Source of the DNA: Firmicutes bacterium UBA995
GTDB lineage: Bacteria > Bacillota > Sulfobacillia > UBA995
Assembly: GCA_002291985.1 (NCBI GenBank)
Contig: DBBB01000003.1
Span: 1 to 8,146 of the forward strand
Direction: 5' to 3'
DNA: 8,146 bases
The translations under genes and the position numbers were made by a program. Under the pieces are notes generated by a model that worked only from the letters and a program-made list of their open reading frames with translations, made no database searches and had not been told where the DNA came from. Shown in pieces: positions 1 to 6,754 of the stretch (positions are counted from its first letter, which is position 1; each line of letters begins with the position of its first letter).

Positions 1-595
1 GAATCTTGACCCGAAGCCACCCCTTCCTCATGTAGTCATCAAACTTCTGAGTGAAGATCTGGCGAAGGACTTCCGGTGAAAGAGGGCCACGAACCTTGGT
101 CGGATCAGACTTCAACTCTGTGATATGAATTCGGATTCCCGGCCTCTCCAGAGCGTCGCGCCTCCGCGCGCTATCGAATTGCGCTTTGTCTGCGCCCTCC
201 TTCAAGGTCACGCAGATCGTATCATCGGTTGGAGATTTCTTAGACAAGAAGACGCACTTCCGTCCAATCTGCTGGAAACTGAAGAGCCCAATTCCGAGTC
301 GACCTATCTGGCCAACACCACGCGATTTCTTGGCAGAGTCGGCAACACGCTGCAACGCGGTCTCAAACTCGCGTCTGTCCATGCCGTACGGGTATTCAAT
401 CGTGATGTTTTGTTTGGAGACTGTGAACACAACATCGCAGTGAGTCGACGCACTCCCTTCGTCCTGAGCCTTCAAGTGTTCATCGATTGCGTTACTGATG
501 TGCTCCTTTAGCGCGTCGGCGGGGTTTCGATACACTGTCCCAAGCTGCCGGAGGGCGCTGCCGACGTTGAGCCGTATCGGGACCTCGCGTGTCAC
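1..595 (-). CDS. GHKL-type (Hsp90/MutL/MORC-like) ATPase, N-terminal part, cut by the window edge
   Basis: The first 198 residues are visible; the C-terminus lies beyond position 1. The fold is recognised from an N-box, E31-H-I-S-N35-A-I-D, which matches the ExxxN that binds Mg-ATP in GHKL ATPases, and from a glycine-rich lid at residues 95-107 (GQIGRLGIGLFSF) very like that of Hsp90 and MutL. The usual DxGxGM box between them is altered: residues 67-72 read E-Y-P-Y-G-M, so the adenine-contacting Asp is Glu and the first Gly is Pro. The GTG start is chosen because it overlaps the upstream stop as GTGA (592-595) and has an AGGGG ribosome site about 7 bases before it. Overlap with a regulator-like gene suggests a coupled two-gene unit. 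GHKL proteins of this kind occur in repair, chaperone and restriction/defence contexts; which applies here cannot be told. Family assignment is firm, function unknown. Confidence 0.8.
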   Translation of the reverse strand, partial: MTREVPIRLNVGSALRQLGTVYRNPADALKEHISNAIDEHLKAQDEGSASTHCDVVFTVSKQNITIEYPYGMDRREFETALQRVADSAKKSRGVGQIGRLGIGLFSFQQIGRKCVFLSKKSPTDDTICVTLKEGADKAQFDSARRRDALERPGIRIHITELKSDPTKVRGPLSPEVLRQIFTQKFDDYMRKGWLRVKI

Positions 596-1261
596 TCGCG
601 GGTCCCCTTCCGCTGAAAGGCGGCAAAACGGTTTGTGGTGGCCGCGAGCCACCTCCTGAACTTGCCCTCGTCGGAGAACATCGCCAAGAGGGTGGACAGG
701 TAGCCGAGATCGAAGGCGTCCAGCTCAGCGCGCAGGACATTGCGGACTTCTTGCGGACCATCGCGGAACCATGCAAGCTCATCGTAGAGGAGTATGAGGA
801 GCAACCTCAGGCGCTCTGTGCGGGTCGCGGCATCCCCGAGATCAGGCGGAGACTTCGGGGTGGCAATGCGAAGTTCCTCAGCGAGACGTTCCATCACCAA
901 ACGAGGTGGCATCATGCCCTCGGTCAATGACTGATGAAGATGCTCTGATTCCCAGCCAATTTCCCTGGCGAGGTCAGATGTCGAAGCATAGCGGTGTTGG
1001 GTTTTCCACCAGCTTCGTATTGCATCCCATACAGCACTCCAGCCTGCGCTATCCCGACTAGCCGCACCAATGTACGACTCAAGTCGAGAGGTGGCCTGGT
1101 GACGGACGCCCTGGAGTACCCGCCCGGAACCACCTTCGGAAAGTATCGAATGGTATCCCCAACCGGTCCGCAAGCTGGTGTCGGGAAAGTCTCTCAGCCT
1201 TCCGCGCCGCTTCTATCGCTGCAAGTATCTCCTCAACACGCCCACGCGGGTCTTGAGTCAT
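592..1261 (-). pseudogene. Protein with two helix-turn-helix-like segments, broken by one frameshift
   Basis: Two overlapping reading frames make one protein of about 223 residues. The first frame starts at ATG 1261-1259 (MTQDPRGR), preceded by GGGAG at 6 bases, and holds a helix-turn-helix at residues 25-46 (LSRHQLADRLGIPFDTFRRW). It stops at 1079 just after PSPGHLST. The second frame resumes at about 1088 with SRLESYIG, contains a second XRE-like segment (TSDLAREIGW, then LVMERLAEEL), and a helical C-terminal domain with FRDGPQEVR and KFRRWL. One missing CT/TC dinucleotide in the run at 1084-1090 would restore a continuous PSPGHLSRLESYIG. The gene ends in a GTGA overlap with the GHKL ATPase, so the two were probably co-translated. 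It may be a DNA-binding regulator or partner of that ATPase. The break may be real decay, a phase-variable tract or a sequencing error; the sequence after it is well preserved, which suggests a recent event. Confidence 0.7.
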
Positions 1262-1350
1262 CTCGCTCTCCCATCCTGACTCAACCTTGATGAGCCTTCC
1301 CCAATAGCGCTTGAGCGGACAGTAACCACCTTGAGGCACTTGCGCTTCGA

Positions 1351-1384
1351 GGGGTCATATTTCGTCAGGCAGTGTAAATTCATC
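1351..1384 (-). repeat. Possible decayed end of an IS256-family insertion sequence
   Basis: Read on the minus strand, this stretch runs GATGAATTTACACTGCCTGA, then a short A+T-rich part, then TATGACCCC. It begins 27 bases after the stop of the transposase remnant. The order AATTTACAC, then TGAC, then a C-run is what I expect of terminal inverted repeats in IS256-like elements, where the end lies shortly after the transposase stop. No matching left end was found between 1720 and 1830, so the element is one-sided. This is pattern recall, not an alignment. Confidence 0.35.
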
Positions 1385-1411
1385 GCATACTAGTCTCCAC
1401 CAGTCCCCCCT

Positions 1412-1720
1412 TCATCCTGGTGCAGTCACGCCTGTCTGCGCAGGCTCCGTCTCTGGCCGGATTTCGACGGCAAACGTGAAGTACCTCCTGTCGGCTGCCT
1501 GCCAATCCTCATCGATCTCGATCAGCACCGTGCCTAAGAGACACTGCACGGCGGCCGGGACGGGGAATACCCCCACCACCTTCTTAGACGTTTCACTCCT
1601 TGTTCACTCGTTCCAGGGGATTGGTCGAGCGCATTCCGCCTTCGGTGGGACTCGGGTAGCGCCATGTAAGCTAAGGTCTCGTCCTCGGCCTAACACTACA
1701 GCGCTACATCGCAGACGCGA
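1412..1720 (-). pseudogene. C-terminal remnant of an IS256-family (Mutator-like) transposase
   Basis: Four pieces in shifting frames line up in the order of an IS256-family transposase C-terminus: AEDETLAYMALPESHRRR (near 1690-1637), MRSTNPLERVNKE (near 1636-1596), KKVVGVFP (about 1585-1562), and the tail LLGTVLIEIDEDWQAADRRY, ending at TGA 1414-1412. The STNPLERVN stretch is the family's region around its third catalytic acidic residue. Full-length family members have about 400 residues, so only the last quarter is present, with at least three frame breaks and stops, including TGA at 1593-1595. The fragment is dead. It shows that the region once carried a mobile element, whose far end probably lies near 1351, about 90 bases upstream of the regulator gene. 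The N-terminal three quarters are gone; weakly similar residues (DVAL) can be made out up to about 1720. Confidence 0.82.
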
Positions 1721-1803
1721 AAGAGCCTGACGCGGGGCAACTATTCAGCCTTCTCTGGCAAGAACTAGCGACTGACTTCTTCTGCTTCCCCCCATCTGGT
1801 GTG
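1721..1803. other. Short spacer with nothing recognisable
   Basis: This is the gap between the transposase remnant and the stop codon of the 184-residue protein gene. I see no convincing hairpin terminator, RNA gene or open frame. It may be highly decayed insertion-sequence DNA. Confidence 0.4.
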
Positions 1804-2358
1804 TCAGGACCCGACCAGCGTCCTCAGATCGGCAAGAGCTGCGGGCAAGGGTGACTCGAACAGCCGCCGCAGTTCCGAGTTGATGGCCGTTGTCGGTCGC
1901 CTGGTCCACTCCCGGTACTGGCCGGCGAGCCACAGATACCTGTCCAGTTCGCGGATGGTGAGTTCGAAGCCGGTCAGCGTGTGGAGTTTTCCGAAGTTGG
2001 CCACGAAGGACTTGTAGGCGTGGTCGCTGTCGCCAACCAGACCGCCCCGGCCCAGGTGGCGCCTGACCATCGCAACGGCGTAGTGGTCGTAGATGGGAAA
2101 GCGCTGCGCGTCGATGAAGAAGTGGGCGAACTTGGACGCAAAGCTGTAGTGTCTGCGGTAACGCTTATGCTCAGCGGTTCTCGGTAACGCGGCTATACGC
2201 TCTACCACTTCCGAAGGGTCAACGCCTGTGCTGACGTCCCGAATGACGCCACGAACGTGCTCCGCCATCCTGGCGATTGCAAAGACGTTTGTGTAGTGTA
2301 CTGCCGTGTCGCAACTGCCGTCCACGGTGCCTCCGGGGGGCACCGGCCGGTCGATCAT
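1804..2358 (-). CDS. Conserved-looking hypothetical protein (184 aa) with SFASK and FPIYD motifs
   Basis: I do not recognise this gene with certainty. The start is taken as ATG 2358-2356 because AGGAAGG stands 7 bases upstream; the open frame continues back to a TTG at 2484, but that start has no well-spaced ribosome site. The protein has no signal peptide or membrane segment and is rich in Arg and aromatic residues. Its most distinctive part is residues 71-93, with S72-F-A-S-K76, H79-F-F and F87-P-I-Y-D91, followed later by LDRYLWLAGQ. A FASK...PIYD...LDxxLW layout recurs in bacterial proteins of unknown function, and it faintly resembles helix-hairpin-helix DNA glycosylase (OGG-like) folds; that link is speculative. 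Codon use looks normal and the frame is intact, so it is probably expressed. It is divergent from rnfC and separated from it by 246 bases. Confidence 0.72.
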   Translation of the reverse strand: MIDRPVPPGGTVDGSCDTAVHYTNVFAIARMAEHVRGVIRDVSTGVDPSEVVERIAALPRTAEHKRYRRHYSFASKFAHFFIDAQRFPIYDHYAVAMVRRHLGRGGLVGDSDHAYKSFVANFGKLHTLTGFELTIRELDRYLWLAGQYREWTRRPTTAINSELRRLFESPLPAALADLRTLVGS

Positions 2359-2493
2359 CCCGCTTCCTTCCTCAGCAGGGTAAGCCCACTCTCCTGTCCG
2401 CCGCATCTTCCTCGCCAGGGCAGGAGGTGATCGCCACGGACTGACGAAGTCGAATGCGATTCCGCCTGGATCTTCGTGAGGCAAGTCCTACCC

Positions 2494-2522
2494 TGGACAA
2501 TACGCGAGAATTTCGTTAGGAT
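2494..2522 (+). promoter_or_regulatory. Predicted sigma70-type promoter of the rnf operon
   Basis: TGGACA (2494-2499, 5 of 6 to the -35 consensus) and TAGGAT (2517-2522, 4 of 6 to the -10 consensus) are separated by exactly 17 bases. Transcription would start near 2529, leaving a leader of about 75 bases before rnfC. The surrounding stretch is more A+T-rich than the operon. No clear operator palindrome was found. Confidence 0.5.
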
Positions 2523-2604
2523 AACACTTGTAGTGACCACGACCTCGCGCCGTTCCGCGGCCGCTTGATGGCCGTGGCCCGACGGCTTCGGGAGGAGATC
2601 AAGC

Positions 2605-3933
2605 ATGGCGCGATGGCGACCTGGACCACTGGTGGGGATGATCCATCCCCCCGAAAACAAGGAACGCACGGCGTCGCGACCGATCCTCCGCCCGGCCCTG
2701 CCGGACCGGGTCGTGATACCCCTCTGGCAACACACGGGTAGTCCTTGCGAACCACGAGTAGCCCGGGGCGAGCGGGTGACCGTCGGGCAGAAGATCGGCG
2801 AGGCCGTCGGCCCGTTATCGGCGCCCATCCATGCAAGCATCTCCGGCAAGGTCACGGCGGTCGAACCCCGCCCCGATCCGCTGGGCCGCGAGGTCATGGC
2901 CGTGGCCATCGAGGGCGATGGCGAGGACGAACTGGCCACCACCGTTGAACCCCGGGGTACGGTGGATTCGCTGTCGCCGGAGGAGATCCGGCAAGCGGTC
3001 CATGAGGCGGGGATCGTCGGGTTGGGAGGGGCCGCTTTCCCCACCCGGACCAAGCTCTCTCCTCCTCCCGATCGAAACATTGACACGTACATCCTCAACG
3101 GCTGCGAGTGTGAGCCCTTCCTCACCGGCGACCACCGGCTGATGCTCGAACGCCCGGCGGACGCGTTGCTCGGCCTGCGCCTGTTGATGAAGGCGGTCGG
3201 GGTAACGGGGGGCTATGTGGCCGTCGAGAGCAACAAGGCGAACGCGCTGGAGGCACTGCGGCCTTGGGCCGATGACGCCGGCATCAAGCTAATCCTGCTC
3301 CCTACCCGCTACCCCCAGGGGTCGGAGAAACACCTGATCAAAGCCGTTCTGAACCGGGAAATCCCCTCCGGGGGACTCCCCATGGACGTGGGCGTACTGG
3401 TCAGCAACGTGGGGACGGCGGTGGCGGTGGCGGATGCCGTGTACCGGGGCATGCCCCTCCTTCAGCGGGTGGTCACGGTTACGGGACGGCCGGTGCGGGA
3501 GCCCGCCAACCTGCTGCTACGAATCGGGACCACTTTCGGCGCAGCCATCGAGGCGGCGGGAGGTCTTGGCGAACCGGCCGCCCGGGTGGTCATGGGCGGG
3601 CCCATGACCGGCGTCGCCCAGGCCAACACCGATGTCCCGGTAATCAAGGCGACCACCGGCATCCTCGTCCTCGGGCGGCGGGAGAGCCCCCCGGTGGTGA
3701 GCACGCCTTGTATCCGCTGTGGGCGCTGCGCGCAGTCCTGTCCCATGCGTCTTCTACCCCTGCAGTACGATGCCCAGGTGCGGGTGGGCAACTACGAGCG
3801 GACCCGGGAGTTGTTCGTGATGGACTGTATCGAGTGCGGCGCCTGCGCCTGGGCTTGCCCGGCGCGGCGACCGCTGGTGCACGCGATAAGACTGGCAAAA
3901 GGCGAGTTGAGGGGCCGGCGGGTCGGCCGCTAG
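2605..3933 (+). CDS. rnfC: Rnf complex subunit RnfC (NADH/FMN-binding, two [4Fe-4S] clusters)
   Basis: RnfC is the cytoplasmic subunit where NAD+ is reduced. The 442 residues fit the short clostridial form, without the long C-terminal repeats of proteobacterial RnfC. In order: an N-terminal part with M12-I-H-P-P and K20 typical of the family; a biotinyl-like sandwich with APIHASISGKV; the nucleotide/FMN region with G139-L-G-G-A-A-F-P-T147 and N165-G-C-E-C-E-P171; an SLBB-type region; and two ferredoxin motifs, C369-x2-C372-x2-C375-x3-C379 and C408-x2-C411-x2-C414-x3-C418, ending in the usual PLVHAIRLAK. The ATG has AGGAG at 7 bases (GGAGGAGATCAAGC). It is the first gene of the operon, 28 bases before rnfD. 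All expected cysteines are present. Confidence 0.97.
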   Translation: MARWRPGPLVGMIHPPENKERTASRPILRPALPDRVVIPLWQHTGSPCEPRVARGERVTVGQKIGEAVGPLSAPIHASISGKVTAVEPRPDPLGREVMAVAIEGDGEDELATTVEPRGTVDSLSPEEIRQAVHEAGIVGLGGAAFPTRTKLSPPPDRNIDTYILNGCECEPFLTGDHRLMLERPADALLGLRLLMKAVGVTGGYVAVESNKANALEALRPWADDAGIKLILLPTRYPQGSEKHLIKAVLNREIPSGGLPMDVGVLVSNVGTAVAVADAVYRGMPLLQRVVTVTGRPVREPANLLLRIGTTFGAAIEAAGGLGEPAARVVMGGPMTGVAQANTDVPVIKATTGILVLGRRESPPVVSTPCIRCGRCAQSCPMRLLPLQYDAQVRVGNYERTRELFVMDCIECGACAWACPARRPLVHAIRLAKGELRGRRVGR

Positions 3934-3961
3934 CGACCATCTGTCCGGGAGGAGATCGAGT

Positions 3962-4948
3962 TTGAAGGACAACGCTGTCGACAGCGCCCGCCAGGACATC
4001 CTGGTCGTTTCCGCTCCGCCTCACCTCTTCTCGCCCACCCGCACCGATCGGCTGATGCGGGATGTGCTGATCGCCCTCGTACCCGCCACCATAGGCGGCA
4101 TCAACCTGTTCGGCCCCCGGGTGCTGGCGGTGATCGCCACCGCCGTGATTGCGGCCGTCGCGACCGAGGCCATCGCCCAGCGGCTCCTGGGTCGGCCCTC
4201 CAGCGTGGGCGATCTCAGCGCGGCCGTCACCGGGCTGCTCCTTGGGCTGAACCTGCCGCCCGGGGCGCCGCTCTGGCTGGCCGCCGTCGGTTCCGCCTTT
4301 GCCATCGGGGTGGTGAAGCAGTTCTTCGGCGGACTGGGCTCCAACTTCCTGAACCCGGCGCTTGCTGCCCGGGCCTTTCTGGTAGCCGCCTGGCCGGGCT
4401 TGATGACCACCTGGGTCAAACCCGGTGACTGGACGCTCGAGGCGATGACCGGCGCCACTCCCCTGGCGATCTTGAAAGATCCGGAGATCCTGCAACGTTT
4501 CCCCTCGTACGCCGAGCTGTTCTGGGGCTGGATCCCCGGCACCATCGGCGAGACGAGCGCCGCCGCCCTGTTACTCGGGGCCGGGTACCTCCTCGTGCGC
4601 AAGGTGATCCGGTGGCACATCCCCGTATTCTTCGTGGGCACCGTGGCCCTGCTGACCTGGGTGCTGGGTCCCGAGGGTCTGTTCACCGGCGACCCCCTGG
4701 GTCATGTCCTGTCCGGCGGCTTGCTGCTCGGCGCCTGTTTCATGGCTACCGACTACGTGAGCGGCCCGGTGACTCCCGTCGGCCGCGTGTGGTTCGGCGC
4801 GGGCTGCGGCCTCCTGACCGTGCTCATCAGGCTGTACGGAGGCTATCCGGAAGGGGTGTCGTTCTCCATCCTGATCATGAACATGGCGGCGCCCCTCCTC
4901 GATCGTTATACCGTGCCCACTCAGTTCGGGGGGGGCAAGACGCGATGA
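3962..4948 (+). CDS. rnfD: Rnf complex membrane subunit RnfD (covalent FMN)
   Basis: RnfD is a multi-pass membrane protein homologous to NqrB that carries covalently bound FMN and takes part in the transmembrane electron and ion path. Of 328 residues, most form hydrophobic helices, beginning with VLIALVPATIGGINLFGPRV. The FMN attachment motif is M163-T-G-A-T-P-L, giving T166 or the adjacent motif Thr as the phosphoester site expected from the S/TGAT consensus. Other family marks are the GSNFLNPALAARAFL segment and FMATDYVSGPVTPVG near the end. The start is a TTG at 3962, supported by GGAGGAG with 7 bases before it and by the alignment of the short N-terminus (KDNAVDSARQDILVVSAPPH). The stop overlaps the rnfG start as ATGA (4945-4948), which implies translational coupling. 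Confidence 0.96.
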   Translation: MKDNAVDSARQDILVVSAPPHLFSPTRTDRLMRDVLIALVPATIGGINLFGPRVLAVIATAVIAAVATEAIAQRLLGRPSSVGDLSAAVTGLLLGLNLPPGAPLWLAAVGSAFAIGVVKQFFGGLGSNFLNPALAARAFLVAAWPGLMTTWVKPGDWTLEAMTGATPLAILKDPEILQRFPSYAELFWGWIPGTIGETSAAALLLGAGYLLVRKVIRWHIPVFFVGTVALLTWVLGPEGLFTGDPLGHVLSGGLLLGACFMATDYVSGPVTPVGRVWFGAGCGLLTVLIRLYGGYPEGVSFSILIMNMAAPLLDRYTVPTQFGGGKTR

Positions 4949-5493
4949 AAGAATCTCTCAGGCTGCCCCTGGTGTTGGCCACGGTCTGCGCCCTGTCCGC
5001 CGGCATCCTGACGCTGACGCACGGGGTCACCAGCGAGCTGATCGCGGCCCGCGCGGCGGAGGCGCTGGCGGCAGGCCTCCGCGAGGTCCTGCCCGAGGCC
5101 GAGACCTTCCACGACCGCAGCGACGTGCCGGCGATCGCGGCTTTCCCCGAGATCGGCCAGGTCCACGAAGGCCGGCGCGGCGATGCCGTGGTCGGGGTGG
5201 TCTTCCGCGTCACCACCGCCGGGTACGGCGGGCCGGTAGAAGTGCTGGTGGCAGTGGATGCCACCGGCAGCGTCGCCGCCGTGCGAGTGGTGGGGGCGGT
5301 CCGGGAAACTCCGGGCCTGGGTACCCGGATCACCGAGCGCGAGTTCCTGGATCAGTTCACCGGCACGGCCCGGCCCCCCCTGACCTTCGGACGCGACGTC
5401 CAGGCGATCACGGGGGCAACCGACTCATCCAGGGCGGTGCTGGACGCCGTGAATGTCGGGCTGAAAGCGCACGCCGCACTCGGCGCCCGGTGA
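4945..5493 (+). CDS. rnfG: Rnf complex subunit RnfG (covalent FMN, single membrane anchor)
   Basis: RnfG is homologous to NqrC: an N-terminal helix holds an FMN-binding domain on the outer face of the membrane. The 182 residues show one hydrophobic segment at about 7-26 (LPLVLATVCALSAGILTLTH), a middle part with the GYGGPVEVLVAVD strand, ETPGLGTRITEREFLDQF, and the flavin attachment motif I155-T-G-A-T159-D-S-S162, where T159 should carry FMN. The start at 4945 is fixed by the ATGA overlap with rnfD and leaves the membrane anchor at the extreme N-terminus; an open frame continues upstream inside rnfD but encodes nothing like the family. The conserved ETPGLG and TGATDSS motifs make the identification firm. 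Confidence 0.96.
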   Translation: MKESLRLPLVLATVCALSAGILTLTHGVTSELIAARAAEALAAGLREVLPEAETFHDRSDVPAIAAFPEIGQVHEGRRGDAVVGVVFRVTTAGYGGPVEVLVAVDATGSVAAVRVVGAVRETPGLGTRITEREFLDQFTGTARPPLTFGRDVQAITGATDSSRAVLDAVNVGLKAHAALGAR

Positions 5494-5495
5494 CG

Positions 5496-5503
5496 AGGAG
5501 GTG
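5496..5503 (+). promoter_or_regulatory. Strong ribosome-binding site of rnfE that overlaps its nominal GTG start
   Basis: AGGAGGTG is a full match to the 16S 3' end complement. The GTG at 5501-5503, the first possible start of rnfE, is part of this site and so has no spacing. An in-frame CTG at 5510 is 6 bases downstream of it, and an in-frame GTG at 5522 is 18 bases downstream. The true start is therefore uncertain by up to seven codons. Confidence 0.6.
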
Positions 5504-6151
5504 TCTCGACTGCGTAAACTCGTGGACGACTTCCGCAACGGCATAATCCCCGAAAACCCGCTCTTGCGGCTGGTCCTGGGCATGTGCCCGGCGCTGGCCA
5601 TCAGCACGGCGGTGATGAACGGGTTCTGGATGGGCGTCGCGGTGACTTTCGTGCTCACCGGGTCAAACCTTTTGATCTCGCTGATTCGCGGCCTGATCCC
5701 CTCCCGGGTGCGTATCCCCTGTTTCATCGTGGTGATCGCGACTTTCGTCACGGTAGTCGACCTCACCATGAACGCCTTCTTGCCGGAAATGCATCAGATC
5801 CTGGGTATTTTCGTCCCCTTGATCGTGGTCAATTGCATAATCCTGGCCCGGGCGGAGACCTTCGCCTCACGCAAACCCGCCCTGAACTCGGTAGTAGACG
5901 GGCTGGGGATGGGGCTGGGCTTCACCCTTGCCCTGGTGATAATCAGCTCGATCCGGGAGATCCTGGGCACCGCCAACCTGGTGGTCGCCGGCTGGCGGGT
6001 ATTCGGGGCGGGATTACCCTTCAACCCCGCGCAGGTCATGGTGATGCCGCCCGGCGCCTTCGTCACGCTGGGCCTGATCGTCGGGGCGCTCAACCTGGCC
6101 ACGCGCCGCAGGAGCCGACGCGCGGCCTGCCGCGAGGAGGCTCGCTCATGA
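5501..6151 (+). CDS. rnfE: Rnf complex membrane subunit RnfE
   Basis: RnfE (NqrD homologue) pairs with RnfA in the membrane with inverted topology and together they hold an Fe-S centre between two half-channels. From GTG 5501 the protein has 216 residues and about six hydrophobic helices. The opening FRNGIIPENPLLRLVLGMCP is the family signature. The ligand cysteines are C29 (LGMCP) and C112 (VVNCII), the same numbers I recall for Vibrio cholerae NqrD when counted from this start. A basic tail, RRRSRRAACREEARS, follows the last helix. The start codon is ambiguous because the ribosome site covers the GTG; a CTG at 5510 or GTG at 5522 would shorten the protein by 3 or 7 residues without loss of the conserved region. 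The stop overlaps rnfA as ATGA (6148-6151). Confidence 0.95.
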   Translation: MSRLRKLVDDFRNGIIPENPLLRLVLGMCPALAISTAVMNGFWMGVAVTFVLTGSNLLISLIRGLIPSRVRIPCFIVVIATFVTVVDLTMNAFLPEMHQILGIFVPLIVVNCIILARAETFASRKPALNSVVDGLGMGLGFTLALVIISSIREILGTANLVVAGWRVFGAGLPFNPAQVMVMPPGAFVTLGLIVGALNLATRRRSRRAACREEARS

Positions 6152-6741
6152 CGCTCGATCTCGTCGCCATCGTCATCTCCGCCATCCTGGTCAACAACTT
6201 CGTGCTCATGCGCTTCCTGGGGATATGCCCCTTCCTGGGCGTATCCCGCCGGCTGTCAACGGCCATGGGCATGGGGGTGGCGGTGATATTCGTCATGACC
6301 CTGGCGTCCGCCATCACCTGGATCTTCCAGCACGGGCTGCTGACGCCCCTCGGACTCGACTACCTGCAGACGGTAGTATACATCCTGGTCATCGCCTCGC
6401 TCGTGCAGTTCGTCGAGATGGTCATCCAGAAAACCAGCCCTGCCCTTTACCAGGCTCTCGGCATCTACCTGCCGATCATCACCACCAACTGTGCCATCCT
6501 GGGCGTCGCCTTCATCAACGTCCGGGAGTACTACAGTTTCCTGGAGAGCAGCGTCAACGGTTTCGCCGGGGGCGTTGGCTTCACGCTGGCCATCGTCCTC
6601 TTCGCCGGGGTGCGCGAGCGCCTGGATGTAGCGGAGACGCCGGCCGCCCTGCAGGGCGTGCCCATCGCCCTGATTTCGGCCGGCCTCATGTCCGTGGGTT
6701 TCTTCGGCTTTCGGAACCTGTTCCACTTCCTCTTCTCCTGA
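6148..6741 (+). CDS. rnfA: Rnf complex membrane subunit RnfA
   Basis: RnfA (NqrE homologue) has 197 residues, the usual length, and about six membrane helices. The family signature VNNFVLMRFLGICPFLGVS near the N-terminus gives C27, and TTNCAILG gives C115; these two cysteines with the two of RnfE are known to bind the membrane Fe-S centre that passes electrons across the bilayer. Other conserved parts are SVNGFAGGVGFTLAIVLFAG and the VRERL that follows. The ATG overlaps the rnfE stop and has GAGGAGG at 7 bases inside the end of rnfE. The stop codon's last base opens the AAGGAGG ribosome site of rnfB. Nothing is missing. Confidence 0.97.
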   Translation: MTLDLVAIVISAILVNNFVLMRFLGICPFLGVSRRLSTAMGMGVAVIFVMTLASAITWIFQHGLLTPLGLDYLQTVVYILVIASLVQFVEMVIQKTSPALYQALGIYLPIITTNCAILGVAFINVREYYSFLESSVNGFAGGVGFTLAIVLFAGVRERLDVAETPAALQGVPIALISAGLMSVGFFGFRNLFHFLFS

Positions 6742-6754
6742 AGGAGGTTGACCG

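Noticed and set aside
125..511. A 128-codon plus-strand open frame
   Set aside because: It lies opposite the GHKL ATPase, whose N-box and glycine lid show that the minus strand is the coding one.
1258..1383. A 41-codon minus-strand frame (MNLHCLTKYDPSKRKC...) whose stop overlaps the regulator start as ATGA
   Set aside because: Its first ten codons fall inside the probable insertion-sequence end, its ribosome site is poorly spaced (GGAG about 11 bases away), and the residues look like nothing known. The overlap is probably chance.
1798..1820. A GTGTCAGGACCC stretch that might be the other end of the insertion sequence
   Set aside because: Similarity to the supposed end at 1351-1384 is only a few bases, and the stretch lies within the coding end of the 184-residue protein gene.
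2422..2432. AGGAGGTGATC, an 11-base match to the complement of the 16S rRNA 3' end
   Set aside because: No open frame of useful length follows it at a proper distance (the GTG inside it stops after five codons), and the flanks do not continue as rRNA. Probably chance.
2359..2484. Extension of the 184-residue protein to a TTG at 2484 (226 residues)
   Set aside because: The ATG at 2358 has a strong, well-spaced AGGAAGG, the TTG does not, and the extra 42 residues look non-conserved (Pro/Arg-rich).
2355..3125. A 256-codon minus-strand open frame opposite rnfC
   Set aside because: A shadow frame of high-G+C coding DNA. The plus strand encodes an unmistakable RnfC.
3644..4495. A 283-codon minus-strand open frame
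   Set aside because: It lies across the end of rnfC and the start of rnfD, with low-complexity Gly/Arg/Pro composition typical of a shadow frame.
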